DNA from: Lysobacter capsici
Lineage (GTDB): Bacteria; Pseudomonadota; Gammaproteobacteria; Xanthomonadales; Xanthomonadaceae
DNA length: 64,000 bases
Reading direction: 5' to 3'
Assembly (NCBI RefSeq): GCF_018732085.1
Contig: NZ_CP076103.1
Span: 4,650,001 to 4,714,000, forward strand
Part shown: positions 34,801-43,471 of the stretch, in pieces
Numbering within the stretch: position 1 is the first letter of the stretch
How the letters are laid out: every line of letters starts with the position of its first letter
Position numbers and translations under genes: made by a program
Notes under the pieces: model-generated
What the model was told of the DNA's origin: nothing
Database searches by the model: none
What the model saw: only the letters and a program-made list of their open reading frames with translations

Positions 34801-35926
34801 CGGTGCGGGCCATGCCCAGCCCCATCATGCCGAGGGTGTCGCTGACCCGCGCCAGCGCCTCGACCTGCGGGCGCAGTTCGCCGGCATCGGTCTGGTTGGT
34901 GCGCAGGTGCAGGTCGAGGGCGTCCTTGACCCGCAGCAGGTCTTCCTTGATCGCCGCGGCGACGGTGTCGAGCAGGGCGCGATTGCGTCCGCTCAGGCTG
35001 CCGCGGGCGTGTTCGAGTTCGGATTCGCTCGGCAGGTGCGCGGCGAGTTCGAAGGTCTGGCGCAGATCGTCCAGCGCCGGATGACGGCCGTCGCTGTGGG
35101 CGACGTGGTACAGCAGTTGCCGGGTCGGTTCGGCCGCGGGTTCGCCGCGCGGCGTACTGAAGCCGTCGTCGGACAGGATCTGGCGCGCTTCGCGCTCGAC
35201 CCCACCGAAGGCCTGGCGCAGCGAACGCGTCGCCGGCAAGGCGCCGTCGCGCACCGCGTGCGATACCGAGGAGGCGACCCAGAGCATGCGCCGCACCGGT
35301 TCGAGCACGACATCGGCGAGCAGGCCGTCGATCGCCGAGGCGAGCTGGGCCGGGTTCGACGGCACGCCGTCTTCCGGCCACGCGGTCAGCGCGTCGCGCA
35401 GCGCGGCCAGATGCGGCGCGCTGGCGTTGCGGCCGCCGCCACTGCCGACCGGCAACGGCGGCGGCAGATGCGCCGGCAGCGGTCGGTCGAGGTTCGGCGC
35501 GAACAGCACGCTTTCGTTGAGGCCCGATTCGCCGCGGGTGGCGCGCAATTCGTTGAGCAGCGGCAGCAGCACGATCGGAATATCGCGATGGCCGCCCTGC
35601 AGGCGTTCGAGATAATCGGGCAGCAGCACCACGCCGCGCATCAGCGCCGCGCAGGCTTCGTCGCGGTCGGCGACGCTGCCTTGCTGCAGCGCCAGGGCCA
35701 GGCGTTCCATCTCCTCGGCGACCATCGCCGGGGCGTACAGCTCGACCATGCGCAAGGTGCCGTGCACCTGATGCAGATGGTTGGCGCACACGCGCATACG
35801 CGCGGTGTCGGCGGGATCTTCGGCAAACGCCTCGATCTCCTGCCGCGCCTGGCGCAGGGTTTCGTCCAGCTCGGGCTTGATCCAGCCCAGCGTGGTGGTG
35901 TCGATGGCTTCGCGCAGCGCGGTCAT
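28886..35926 (-). CDS. chpA: ChpA/PilL hybrid histidine kinase of the twitching chemosensory system
   Basis: A 2346-residue CheA hybrid kinase that controls type IV pilus extension and retraction through PilG and PilH. HPt-like modules carry His55 (HQVHGTLRM), His752 (VFHTLKGSGR), His910 (IHTLNGAFAM) and His1608 (LHTLKGGARM); a further repeat near 486 (DEVAGALRMIEL) has Ala in the His position. Residues ~1080-1475 are a Glu/Ala-rich repeat of AERLEAERVAAEQ type, predicted as a long charged helix. Then come the CheA dimer helix (~1740-1800), ATPase (LEHMLRNAVAHGLEK, DDGAGLD, GRGVGMDVV), CheW domain (~2065-2200) and a receiver with Asp2272 (LLDIEMPRMDG). The start at 35926 has GGAG 7 bases upstream. 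It overlaps chpB. Confidence 0.95.
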   Translation of the reverse strand: MTALREAIDTTTLGWIKPELDETLRQARQEIEAFAEDPADTARMRVCANHLHQVHGTLRMVELYAPAMVAEEMERLALALQQGSVADRDEACAALMRGVVLLPDYLERLQGGHRDIPIVLLPLLNELRATRGESGLNESVLFAPNLDRPLPAHLPPPLPVGSGGGRNASAPHLAALRDALTAWPEDGVPSNPAQLASAIDGLLADVVLEPVRRMLWVASSVSHAVRDGALPATRSLRQAFGGVEREARQILSDDGFSTPRGEPAAEPTRQLLYHVAHSDGRHPALDDLRQTFELAAHLPSESELEHARGSLSGRNRALLDTVAAAIKEDLLRVKDALDLHLRTNQTDAGELRPQVEALARVSDTLGMMGLGMARTVVLQQRDAMSDIVDGRRAADEGTLLDVAGALLYVDASLDDQVSRLGLPDDKAEEDLLAGEARKVLDVVAREAIANFGDARQSFVAFVETKWDHDELAEVPRVLDEVAGALRMIELPLAADYLTGVKRYTEVELIGRRRVPSGQQLDTLADALASLEYYLEALREQRPNRDDILDIARQSLEVLRYWPLPDVVRVEPQAEVAAPPVVAAEVAPPAVAETAPPPSASETVASESHTQIPVAPDWSVSEAQAHDASASTGSVESGQVDAEHGAAQYTSAFEPDASHAAPAEPADIAERVSGGLVNTAMLEALPSSPPSFLGASSPAQGGFETVDDIDDEVREIFLEEFQEEIGNLEHLLPAWRDAPDDLARVQPVRRVFHTLKGSGRLVGARTLGEFSWKVENLLNRVREHGRPASPEVIDLVEHAHRALPGFYAALRNEAPLSVDVAGIEAHADRLANGEEAYYRAPAAAIAGEPEIVDTAPAIVSDGPYVPASVDPVLLEILDGEVAGHLVTIEAWLAASNTAPQPVTDAVQRSIHTLNGAFAMTEVPVITDVTAPTEAYVKRLLASGAPASAEGMSALSAVADAIRRTVEALKSPTPHVPMFVGLPERIAMLRDSLPDARSPMIVDEFDHDLDGLPEGQSLSELTVADLSAFDGYDSSPESTGKTETADAAGRQSPNYDDEFEISLDVLPAEFDPSTVGPMGLSDASIEQARLAAEREAAAQAEAERLAAEQVQAARAEAERLEAEAERAEAVRIEAERIEAERVAAEQAEAERLAAEQAEAARLEAERIAAEQAEAERLAAEQAEAARLEAERLAAEQAEAERLEAERLAAEQAEAARLEAERLAAEQAEAARLEAERLAAEQAEAERVEAERLAAEQAEAARLEAERLEAERIETERAEAARLEAERVAEEERLEYERLEAEYAEQAQRAEAERLAAEHAARTAAERAEFERLEAERVEAERVAAEQAEAERLEAERIAAEQAEAERLEAERIAAEQAEAERLEAERVAAEQAEAERLEAERIAAEQAEAERLEAERVAAEQAEAERLEAERVAAEQAEAERLEAERVAAEQAEAERLEYERLEAEYAAERLTPEQGETVGAAASDEASSDDLAQLRFDDHSGIGASNEDTHADAANAEAEPQPAAAAHSGAPTSAVAGISAALAAAFAKAYSADPDPDEALDLSELDPELVDIFVEEGGDLLDHSDGLLAQLREAPNEREPLVGLQRDLHTLKGGARMAGIMAVGELGHVMESLLEAVVDQRTELGRDGIVLLERGFDRLHGMVTRVGTRRAIAMPDALIAVFEARSRGQTVPGLIEDEHADAAATLAPRSDATDSGELKPLSAPILDAPFADEDDIGVRAPQEQVRIRADLLDRLVNYAGEVAIYRARLEQQLGAFRGAIAEMAQTNLRMRDQLRRLEIETEAQIIARYQREGESGDQSFDPLELDRFSTLQQLSRALGESAADQNSLQNTLDDLTRQYETLLLQQSRVSSELQEGLMRTRMVPFDTLLPRLRRVVRQASSELGKQVALKLEGTQGELDRNVLERMTAPLEHMLRNAVAHGLEKPEQRRAAGKPDEGTVRIAVRREGSEVVLEVADDGAGLDRAAIRRRGEERGLVRTDAVLSEADLDTLILEPGFSTADEVSRLAGRGVGMDVVASEVRQLGGTLDIHSNPGKGVHFTLRLPQTLAVTQAVFVRIGETTFAVPIASVRGVGRLSREVLDAGDVSYRYGGEDYHVHDLGMLVGHAPAKAEGQLQMPLLLIRSGDLRAAVTIDQVIGNREIVVKPVGPQVASVPGIFGATIMGDGRVVVILDIAPLVRRRAALLQDFTQNAPPPQAPAETRRVPLVMVVDDSVTMRKVTGRVLERHNFEVVTAKDGIDALERLGERVPDLMLLDIEMPRMDGYELATQMKADPHLRDVPIVMITSRTGEKHRQRAFEIGVERYLGKPYQEPELMRNVFELLGITRSHV

Positions 35927-36079
35927 GGCGTGCTCCGCACGTCAACGCGGTCGCGCGACTGACGCGGTCCGTGGCTCTGCCAGCGATGTGTCGGAAGCTT
36001 CATCCTCGGTACAACCCTTCTGTAATGCTTGATCACCGCCGCCCGATCCATCGCCGCCCTGCCCGACCGCTTGCGCGGA

Positions 36080-38098
36080 TCAGGCCGGCAGCTTGAAGTC
36101 GGCGACCGAACGGCGCAGGTCGGCCGCCAGTTGCGCCAGGTTTCCAATCGACGCGGCGGTCTGGTTGGCGCCCTGCGAGGTCTGCGAGGTGATCTGCTGA
36201 ATCGTGTTCATCGTCTGGGTGATGTTCGACGCCGCGCTGGACTGCTGCTGGGCCGCGCTGGAGATGCCTTGAATCAGGTTCGACAGATCCGACGACACCT
36301 TTTCGATCTCGCCCAGTGCGGTACCGGCGTCTTCCGCCAATCGTGCGCCCGCGACCACTTCCGAAGTCGTCTGTTCCATCGAGCTCACAGCTTCGTTGGT
36401 GTCGGACTGAATTGTCTGGACCAACGTCTCGATTCGCTTGGTCGCGTTGGACGCGCGTTCGGCGAGTCGTTGCACTTCGTCGGCCACCACCGCGAACCCG
36501 CGGCCCGCTTCACCGGCCGATGCGGCCTGGATCGCGGCGTTCAGCGCCAGGATGTTGGTCTGTTCGGAAATGTCGTTGATGAGTTCGACGATCGAGCCGA
36601 TTTCCTGCGAGCTTTCGCCCAGGCGCTTGATTCGCTTGGAGGTCTCCTGGATCTGGTCGCGGATCGAGTCCATGCCTTGAATCGTCTGCCGCACCACGCC
36701 CGCGCCCTTGGTCGCGATCTGCACCGAGCGCTGCGCCACGTCGGCCGACTCGGCCGAGTTCTTCGACACCTGGTCGATCGAGGCGGCGATTTCGCTGATG
36801 CGGTCGGAGGCCGAGCTGATCTCGTGCGCCTGGTGTTCGGCGGCCTCGGCCAGGTGCATGGCGGTGGCCTGGGTTTCCTGGGCGCTCGACGCCACCTGCA
36901 CCGAGGTGTCGGTAATCGTCTGCACCAGGCTGCGCAGCTGTTCGACGGCGAAGTTGATCGAGTCGGCGATCGCGCCGGTCATGTCCTCGGTGACCGTCGC
37001 CTTTACCGTCAAGTCGCCTTCTGCGAGCGAACCCATTTCGTCCAGCAGGCGCATGATGGCCTCCTGGTTGCGGTCGTTGAGTTCCTTGGTGGTCTGGTAG
37101 CGGCGCTGCTGGGCGTAGTTCAACGAGAACAGCAAGCCGGCGATCGCGACCAGCGCGGCCAGGCCGGAGATGATCGAGACCCAGATGTTGCCCATGAAGC
37201 TGGTGTCGCGCAGCGAGCCGAACGCGGTGAAGGCGCTGAACAGCGTCTGGCTGTCGGTCAGCATCTTGTCGGCGCCGCCGGTGATCGATTCGGCCGCGGC
37301 CTGCGCCTGGAACAGGTCCTTGGAGCTGGCCGAGATCGCGTCGAGGTCCTTCTTCATCTCCAGCCACAGCGCTTCGGCCTGGCCCAGCGCGGCCAGCGCG
37401 CCGCCGTTGGACAGCGCGTTGACGCCGAAGGAGGCGTCGCCCTTGCGCAGGCCGGTGAGGATGTTGCCGAACACGATCGCGTCGCGGCCGAGCGCTTCGC
37501 CGGCCATGCCGGCGCCGCTGCCGCCGGCGCGGATTTCGGTGATGCGGCGGGCCATGGTCGCCGACAGCACGACCTGGCGCAGGGCGATGTAGACCTGCGA
37601 GGACGGCGAACCGGAGGCCGACATCGCGCGGACCAGTTCGTCCAGGCGCGCCTGCAGCTGCGGAACCTTGCTGGAGAAGCTGTCGGCGTTGCCGGCCAGG
37701 GCCAGCACCGCGCTCTCGCTGGCGGTCACCTGGGCCGCGCTCTTGCCCAGCGGCTCCCAGCTCTTGCTGACCGCGCCGATCGGGCCGGACACGCCGGCGG
37801 TGGAGCCGTAGTTGTCGTTGAGCTTCTGGATGTCGGCGTCGATGTCGCCGCGGGTCTTCTTGAACGCGGTGAACGCGTCCTTGTTGCCGCCGACCGCTTC
37901 GCGCGCCTGCACCGCGAGCTTCTGCGAGTTGACCTGCAGGCTCGAGGCCGACGAACTCGCGCCGCCCAGGCGCGCGGCCTTCCATGTCGCATAGCCTGTG
38001 TTGAGACCGAACACCAAGACCGATAGGGCCAGCACGATCAGCCAGGTGTTGGCGCCCAGAAGGCGGCTCTTGCCGGCGTTGTCCATCACAGTGCTCAT
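36080..38098 (-). CDS. pilJ: PilJ methyl-accepting chemotaxis receptor
   Basis: A 672-residue inner-membrane receptor that feeds the ChpA kinase. Membrane helix 1 (~19-38) and helix 2 (~300-325) enclose a large helical periplasmic domain. A HAMP segment follows (LLDEMGSLAEGDLTVKATVT), then the signalling coiled coil with the hairpin tip IGSIVELINDISEQTNILAL followed by NAAIQAASAGEAGRGFAVVA. Two stretches fit the methylation-site pattern: VASSAQETQAT and SAAQQQSSAA. It lies between pilI and chpA, with only 153 bp to chpA. The pilK methyltransferase gene that occupies that spot in Pseudomonas is missing. Confidence 0.95.
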   Translation of the reverse strand: MSTVMDNAGKSRLLGANTWLIVLALSVLVFGLNTGYATWKAARLGGASSSASSLQVNSQKLAVQAREAVGGNKDAFTAFKKTRGDIDADIQKLNDNYGSTAGVSGPIGAVSKSWEPLGKSAAQVTASESAVLALAGNADSFSSKVPQLQARLDELVRAMSASGSPSSQVYIALRQVVLSATMARRITEIRAGGSGAGMAGEALGRDAIVFGNILTGLRKGDASFGVNALSNGGALAALGQAEALWLEMKKDLDAISASSKDLFQAQAAAESITGGADKMLTDSQTLFSAFTAFGSLRDTSFMGNIWVSIISGLAALVAIAGLLFSLNYAQQRRYQTTKELNDRNQEAIMRLLDEMGSLAEGDLTVKATVTEDMTGAIADSINFAVEQLRSLVQTITDTSVQVASSAQETQATAMHLAEAAEHQAHEISSASDRISEIAASIDQVSKNSAESADVAQRSVQIATKGAGVVRQTIQGMDSIRDQIQETSKRIKRLGESSQEIGSIVELINDISEQTNILALNAAIQAASAGEAGRGFAVVADEVQRLAERASNATKRIETLVQTIQSDTNEAVSSMEQTTSEVVAGARLAEDAGTALGEIEKVSSDLSNLIQGISSAAQQQSSAASNITQTMNTIQQITSQTSQGANQTAASIGNLAQLAADLRRSVADFKLPA

Positions 38099-38153
38099 GG
38101 TTCGGAAACCTCAGGTGTACTTGCGTGTACTTGCTGGATTGAAGGGAGCGGCT

Positions 38154-38705
38154 TCAGGCCGCTGCTTGTCGGAATTCGGGAGTGCGCGCCAGCCGGTCGA
38201 GGCTGAAGATGCCCCAGGGCTGGCCGTCGATCAGGTAGGCGCGATCGACGAAATAGCCGTAGCGGCCCTCGGTGAGGCCGTGTCCGGCCGCTTCCTCGAG
38301 GGTCACCTGCTGTTGATCGTGGAAGCTGCGCTGGCCGAACAGTTCGTCGATCAGCACCGCCACGTCGCCGCCGGGCTGGCGCACCAGCAAGATGCGGTGG
38401 CCTTCGTGCAGCACGGTGCGCTCGCCTTCGAGGAACTGCTTGAGGTCGACGATCGGCAGCAGGTTGCCGCGCACGTTGGCCAGCCCGAGCATCCACGGCT
38501 GCGCGCCGGGCACCTGGGTGACCTGCGGCAGCGACAGGATTTCGACCACTTCGGTGAAGGTCGAGGCCATGCGGCGGCCGCCGATGCGGTAGCCGACGCC
38601 GCGCCACAGGCCGGGCGCATCGAGCTGTTCGGGCAGGCCGGGCACGTGCGCCAGGGAGCGGCGCTCGTAATCGGTCAGCACATCGAACGGCGGCTTGAAC
38701 GTCAT
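38154..38705 (-). CDS. pilI: CheW-like adaptor PilI
   Basis: A 183-residue CheW-domain protein that couples PilJ to ChpA. It starts MTFKPPFDVLTDYERRSLAH, then shows GVGYRIGGRRMASTFTEVVE, the conserved turn MLGLANVRGNLLPIVDLKQF, and the late GRYGYFVDRAYLIDGQPWGI segment characteristic of PilI. The length agrees with Pseudomonas PilI (178). It sits between pilH and pilJ in the operon order pilG-pilH-pilI-pilJ. Confidence 0.94.
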   Translation of the reverse strand: MTFKPPFDVLTDYERRSLAHVPGLPEQLDAPGLWRGVGYRIGGRRMASTFTEVVEILSLPQVTQVPGAQPWMLGLANVRGNLLPIVDLKQFLEGERTVLHEGHRILLVRQPGGDVAVLIDELFGQRSFHDQQQVTLEEAAGHGLTEGRYGYFVDRAYLIDGQPWGIFSLDRLARTPEFRQAAA

Positions 38706-38713
38706 CGTTTCGG

Positions 38714-39079
38714 TTATCCGGCAAGTAGTGCGTTGATTCGCGCGATCAATTCGTCTTCCCTCGGCGGTTTGACGATGTAGTCGCGCGCGCCCTGGCGCAT
38801 GCCCCAGGCGCGGTCGGTTTCCATGCCCTTGGTGCTGACGATCAGGACCGGGATCTGGCTGGTGTCGGCGTCGCGGCTGAGCGCTCGCGTGGCCTGAAAC
38901 CCGTTCATGCCCGGCAGCACCACATCCATCATCACCAGGTCCGGACGCTCGCGCTTGCAGGCCTCGATGCCGTCCTCGGCACTGCCCGAGGCGAACACTT
39001 CGTGCCCGTTGCGCTGAAGCAGCTGAGTCAGGACCGCGGTATCCGTCGGCGAGTCCTCAATAAGCAGGATGCGTGCCAT
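38714..39079 (-). CDS. pilH: twitching motility response regulator PilH
   Basis: A 121-residue stand-alone receiver. It has Glu8/Asp9 (IEDSPTD), phospho-acceptor Asp52 (VMMDVVLPGMNGFQATR), the hydroxyl position in IVSTKG, and Lys104 (IVKPP). The TKGMETDRAWGMRQGARDYI stretch is a PilH hallmark. In Pseudomonas PilH acts with PilT-driven retraction or as a phosphate sink. Its stop is 8 bases upstream of the pilI start, and its start is 19 bases after the pilG stop. Confidence 0.95.
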   Translation of the reverse strand: MARILLIEDSPTDTAVLTQLLQRNGHEVFASGSAEDGIEACKRERPDLVMMDVVLPGMNGFQATRALSRDADTSQIPVLIVSTKGMETDRAWGMRQGARDYIVKPPREDELIARINALLAG

Positions 39080-39098
39080 GGTGTGCCTTACCCCCCGG

Positions 39099-39497
39099 TC
39101 AGGCGTGAACGTGCTTGCGGATCGCGTCGAGGAGCTCCTCGCGCGTGAATGGCTTGGTCAGGTACTGCTCCGATCCGACGATGCGCCCGCGCGCCTTGTC
39201 GAACAGGCCGTCCTTGGAAGACAGCATGATGACCGGCGTGCTCTTGAACAGTTGATTGTTCTTGATGAGCGCACAGGTCTGATAGCCGTCCAGACGCGGC
39301 ATCATGATATCCACGAAAATGATCTGTGGCTGCTGATCGGCGATCTTCGCCAACGCCTCGAATCCGTCGATGGCCGTGACCACCTCGCATCCTTCGCGCT
39401 TCAACAGCGTCTCGGCGGTTCGACGGATGGTCTTGGAATCGTCGATCACCATGACCTTCAGACCATCGAGGCTGCCGCTACGAACCTCGTCGAGCAT
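39099..39497 (-). CDS. pilG: twitching motility response regulator PilG
   Basis: A 132-residue stand-alone receiver, nearly identical in its core to Pseudomonas PilG: GLKVMVIDDSKTIRRTAETL, phospho-acceptor Asp63 in IIFVDIMMPRLDGYQTCALI, VIMLSSKDGLFDKARGRIVG and YLTKPF. It drives PilB-dependent pilus extension in known systems. I chose the ATG at 39497 because it matches the family's N-terminus length and has GGGGG upstream; the frame is open 46 codons further but with unrelated sequence. It is the first gene of the operon that runs to the acyltransferase at 24952, divergent from gshB. Confidence 0.94.
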   Translation of the reverse strand: MLDEVRSGSLDGLKVMVIDDSKTIRRTAETLLKREGCEVVTAIDGFEALAKIADQQPQIIFVDIMMPRLDGYQTCALIKNNQLFKSTPVIMLSSKDGLFDKARGRIVGSEQYLTKPFTREELLDAIRKHVHA

Positions 39498-39828
39498 TCT
39501 TTGTATCCCCCATTGCAACGCCGTTGAATCCCCGGGCGTCGCGAAGCCGTCTTTATTCCAAGCCGCACGCGGGCTGTCAAGCGCGCCTTCCGTGCTCGGA
39601 AACTGAATACGCAGCATATCGGCATCACAGGACAACCTTGCCGCGCATCACCGATGGCGGCGGCCGCTTCCATCGGCCTGCGTATCGTCGTCCCTCGCAT
39701 CGTGCGATGTGAGCTGATCGTTGCGTGTCGCAAATGGACGCAGGGCGACCGTTTCCGACCCCGCCATCATGACAGATACCGGCGACCTGCCTGCTACCAT
39801 CACGTCAATCTTTCAGGATTCCGTTCCC
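39498..39828. promoter_or_regulatory. divergent pilG / gshB intergenic region
   Basis: This 331-bp gap separates the divergent pilG and gshB genes, so it should hold both promoters. I see no unambiguous -35/-10 or operator pair, no hairpin with a T-run, and no repeat. A conserved gene is absent; frames here are shadows of the flanking regions. The region is less GC-rich than the genes. Confidence 0.4.
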
Positions 39829-40787
<959 letters not shown>

Positions 40788-40791
<4 letters not shown>

Positions 40792-41669
40792 GCGCGGCCG
40801 CGCCCACCCTGCCCGGCGGCGGCCTGGCCGAGCCGCAGCGTTTCAGCGCCACCCTGGTGCTGTCGGTGATCGTCCACGGCATCTTGTTGCTGGGCGTCGG
40901 CTACACCCTGGAGCGGGCCGCGCCGGTGGTGCCGACCCTGGACGTGATCCTGACCCAGACCCAGACCGCGCTGACGCCCAAGCAGGCCGACTTCCTCGCC
41001 CAGGCCAACAACCAGGGCGGCGGCGAGCACGACAAGAGCACCCGCCCGCGCGACAACCAGTCCGGCCCGGCGCCGCAGGCCGAGGCCGGCGTGGCGCAGA
41101 TGCAGTTGCGCGCGCAATCGCCGACCGCCCAGCCCGAACCGGTCGCGCGCGTGGTCAGCAGCACCCGCGGCGAGACCGTGGTGGCCCGCGACCGCGCCAC
41201 CCAGACCCCGACCGAACGCCCGCTGCCGGCCGGCGAGCGCAAGATCGAGCACGACATCGAGATGGCGCGACTGGCCGCCGAGATCCACATGCGTTCGGAG
41301 CGTTACGCCAAGCGCCCCACCCGCAAGTTCGTCTCCGCCAGCACCACCGAATACGCCTGGGCCGGTTATCTGCGCGCCTGGGTCGACCGGGTCGAGCGCG
41401 TGGGCAACCTCAACTACCCCGACGAAGCGCGCCGCCGCCGTCTGGCCGGCCAGGTCGTGATCAGCGTCGCGGTGCGCCGCAACGGCAGCGTCGAACGCGC
41501 CGACATCGTGCGCAGCAGCGGCATCGCCCTGCTTGACGCCTCAGCGCTGCGGATCGCCAAACTGGCCGAACCCTACCCGCCGCTGCCGAAGACCGAGGAG
41601 AACCCGGACATCCTGCATGTGACGCGGACCTGGAATTTCCTGCCGGGCGGGTCACTGGTCGACGAGTGA
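40788..41669 (+). CDS. tonB: TonB family energy transducer
   Basis: A 293-residue TonB-type protein. It has a single N-terminal membrane anchor (~22-42, LVLSVIVHGILLLGVGYTLE), a long periplasmic polar/Pro-rich linker (~60-190), and a TonB C-terminal domain beginning near YLRAWVDRVERVGNLNYPDE with VVISVAVRRNGSVERADIVR following. The SxxxH pattern in the anchor (Ser26 and His30) is the one needed to respond to ExbBD. No exbBD genes lie nearby. It is translationally coupled to gshB. A perfect 7-bp hairpin (GGCGCCG/CGGCGCC) at 41678-41698 follows but lacks a T-run. Confidence 0.88.
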
Positions 41670-41769
41670 GGATCGGTGGCGCCGGTTGCGTCGGCGCCGA
41701 ATCAGGCCGACTTACCGAGCCGTAGCATCAAGCGATTTCGTCGAACCATCGGCTTATCGCATCGCCGCG

Positions 41770-42594
41770 CTAATCCGCGCGGCCGTTCTCGAAATGCAGA
41801 TGCTCCTGCGCCGCGCTGGAGAAGGCGCCGATGAATCGGGCCTCGGACTGCGCCTGCGACTTGGGTTTGAAGTGGCCGTTGGCGAGCGCCCAGTCGTAGA
41901 CCGATAGGTCCAGTGGATAGGCGGTCAACACGCCGCTGAGCGCATGCCGCTCGATCCAGTCAATCGCCAGGCTGCGTTCGCGAAACACGGCCGACGCGAA
42001 TCGCGCGTCGGCGCCATGAAATACCCACACGGTATCGGTCTGGTTCATGCCTGCCTCGTGCTGGTGACCATTCGCCGCAATCGCGTCGCATCCATCGGAT
42101 CGATCCGCGTCGTCGGCCTCGGCTTCGAGCATGACCTCTTCGAAACTCATCGCCTGGCAGGCCACTTTCAAGTACAGCTCGTCATCGAACTCGAACACGT
42201 GCTCGAGCAGTTCGCCCTGCTCGTCGAGTCGGAACTCATGCATCAGCAGGTCCTGGGCGCCGTGGCCGGTGCGAACCTGTTGGTTCAGACCATAAGCCAG
42301 CACATCGTCGTAGCACAGACGAAAGATCCGGTCGTGATACAGGCCGAGGAATTCCAGCTCCAGGCGCATGCGCGAAGGAAATGCGTGCATGTCGACCGGC
42401 ATCAAGCTCAGTTTGCGCAGCCAGGCATCGTGCAGCGATTTTCGCGAGGTCAAATTGTAACGGTCCACGTCGCTGACGAAGGCGTACAGCGCGGGATCGA
42501 GCCGGTGTTCGATGCTGGCCAGGTAGGCGAAGTACGGGGCGACGGTCCAGCCCAGCACTTCGTCGTCGCGGATGAAACGAAACACGTCGGTCAT
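41770..42594 (-). CDS. hypothetical two-domain protein (274 aa)
   Basis: I do not have a firm family. It is soluble, acidic and lacks a signal peptide. Residues 1-~150 form one unit rich in aromatic and acidic residues (ALYAFVSDVDRYNLTSRKSL, HEFRLDEQGELLEHVFEFDD). A polar linker (~155-185) follows. Residues ~188-265 form a second unit beginning WVFHGADARFASAVF and continuing SLAIDWIERHALSGVLTAYP with YDWALANGHFKPKS; small stand-alone proteins and immunity-type proteins carry similar sequences. It has lower GC and more mixed codon use than the flanking genes, hinting at acquisition. Its stop faces tonB (convergent); its start is 3 bp from the tsaB stop. Confidence 0.7.
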   Translation of the reverse strand: MTDVFRFIRDDEVLGWTVAPYFAYLASIEHRLDPALYAFVSDVDRYNLTSRKSLHDAWLRKLSLMPVDMHAFPSRMRLELEFLGLYHDRIFRLCYDDVLAYGLNQQVRTGHGAQDLLMHEFRLDEQGELLEHVFEFDDELYLKVACQAMSFEEVMLEAEADDADRSDGCDAIAANGHQHEAGMNQTDTVWVFHGADARFASAVFRERSLAIDWIERHALSGVLTAYPLDLSVYDWALANGHFKPKSQAQSEARFIGAFSSAAQEHLHFENGRAD

Positions 42595-42596
42595 GG

Positions 42597-43325
42597 CTAC
42601 TTGGCGCGCGCGCGCAACGCGACCTGCTCGGCGATGGTCAGGGCGACGTTGTTGCGCAGATACGCCGGCTCGATCCGCTCGGGCGCGACGGCGTCGCGGC
42701 GCGCATAGGCCCGCGCGGCCAGCCGCGCCAGATCGGCGGCGTGCGGCAAGGCCTGCGCGTCGATCGCGGCGAAACGGTGGCCCAGGCGCTCGCGCAACGC
42801 GCCTTCGGCGGCGGCGAAACCAGTGCCCACGCCCAGCCAGCCGTTGTGTTCGCCCGGCACGACCGCGGCGTCGGGCGCGATCACGATTTCTTCGTCCAGT
42901 GCGAAGGCATCGCCGTCGCGCAGTTCGTAGGCGGCGGTGTAGACCTCGCCCATGCGCGCGTCGATCGCGGCGAATACGCGTTGCGGTTCGGCGCTTGCGC
43001 CTTGCGGCTTGAGTTCATGTGCGCGCAGGGCGAGCACGGCCAGGGTCGATACCGGCACGATCGGTTTGTCGAGGGCCAGCGCGATGCCCTGGGCGATCGC
43101 GATCGCCAGGCGCACGCCGGTGAACGCGCCGGGGCCGCGGCTGATCGCGATGGCGTCGAGTTGGCTGCGCTTGATTCCGGCCTGCGCGAGCAGTTGCTCG
43201 GCCCAGGGCAGCGAGAGTTCGGCGTGGCGGCGCGGGGCGAGTTCGAAGCGCTCACTCACTTCGCCGTCGAGCCATACGGCGACGGAGCAGGCTTCGGTGG
43301 CGGTTTCGAAGGCTAGGAGGTTCAT
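42597..43325 (-). CDS. tsaB: tRNA threonylcarbamoyladenosine biosynthesis protein TsaB
   Basis: A 242-residue partner of TsaD in making t6A37 on ANN-decoding tRNAs. The ASKHA-fold N-terminus reads MNLLAFETATEACSVAVW; then RHAELSLPWAEQLL, the TsaB signature ISRGPGAFTGVRLAIAIAQG, and DARMGEVYTAAYE. The length fits the family (E. coli 231). The start is a plain ATG with no adjacent upstream gene in the operon. Confidence 0.95.
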   Translation of the reverse strand: MNLLAFETATEACSVAVWLDGEVSERFELAPRRHAELSLPWAEQLLAQAGIKRSQLDAIAISRGPGAFTGVRLAIAIAQGIALALDKPIVPVSTLAVLALRAHELKPQGASAEPQRVFAAIDARMGEVYTAAYELRDGDAFALDEEIVIAPDAAVVPGEHNGWLGVGTGFAAAEGALRERLGHRFAAIDAQALPHAADLARLAARAYARRDAVAPERIEPAYLRNNVALTIAEQVALRARAK

Positions 43326-43471
43326 GGGGCTCGGGGTGGTGTTCGGTGATGCGGGATTTCGAATGCAGGGGCATGTCTTCCGCTTTTTCGCTTTCCGCTT
43401 TTATGTTTTCGGCGTTCTCGGGCCTTACGTTTTTCGCTTTACCTATTTTTCTTTTGCTTTTGTTTTTTGCT

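Noticed and set aside
30110..35962. A 1950-codon open frame antisense to chpA
   Set aside because: High-GC coding DNA leaves one antisense frame open; the translation is His/Arg/Gly-rich with Phe-Gly-Leu repeats mirroring the Glu/Ala repeat, and it has no domain.
41678..41698. Terminator after tonB
   Set aside because: The perfect 7-bp hairpin is real but no T-run follows on either strand.
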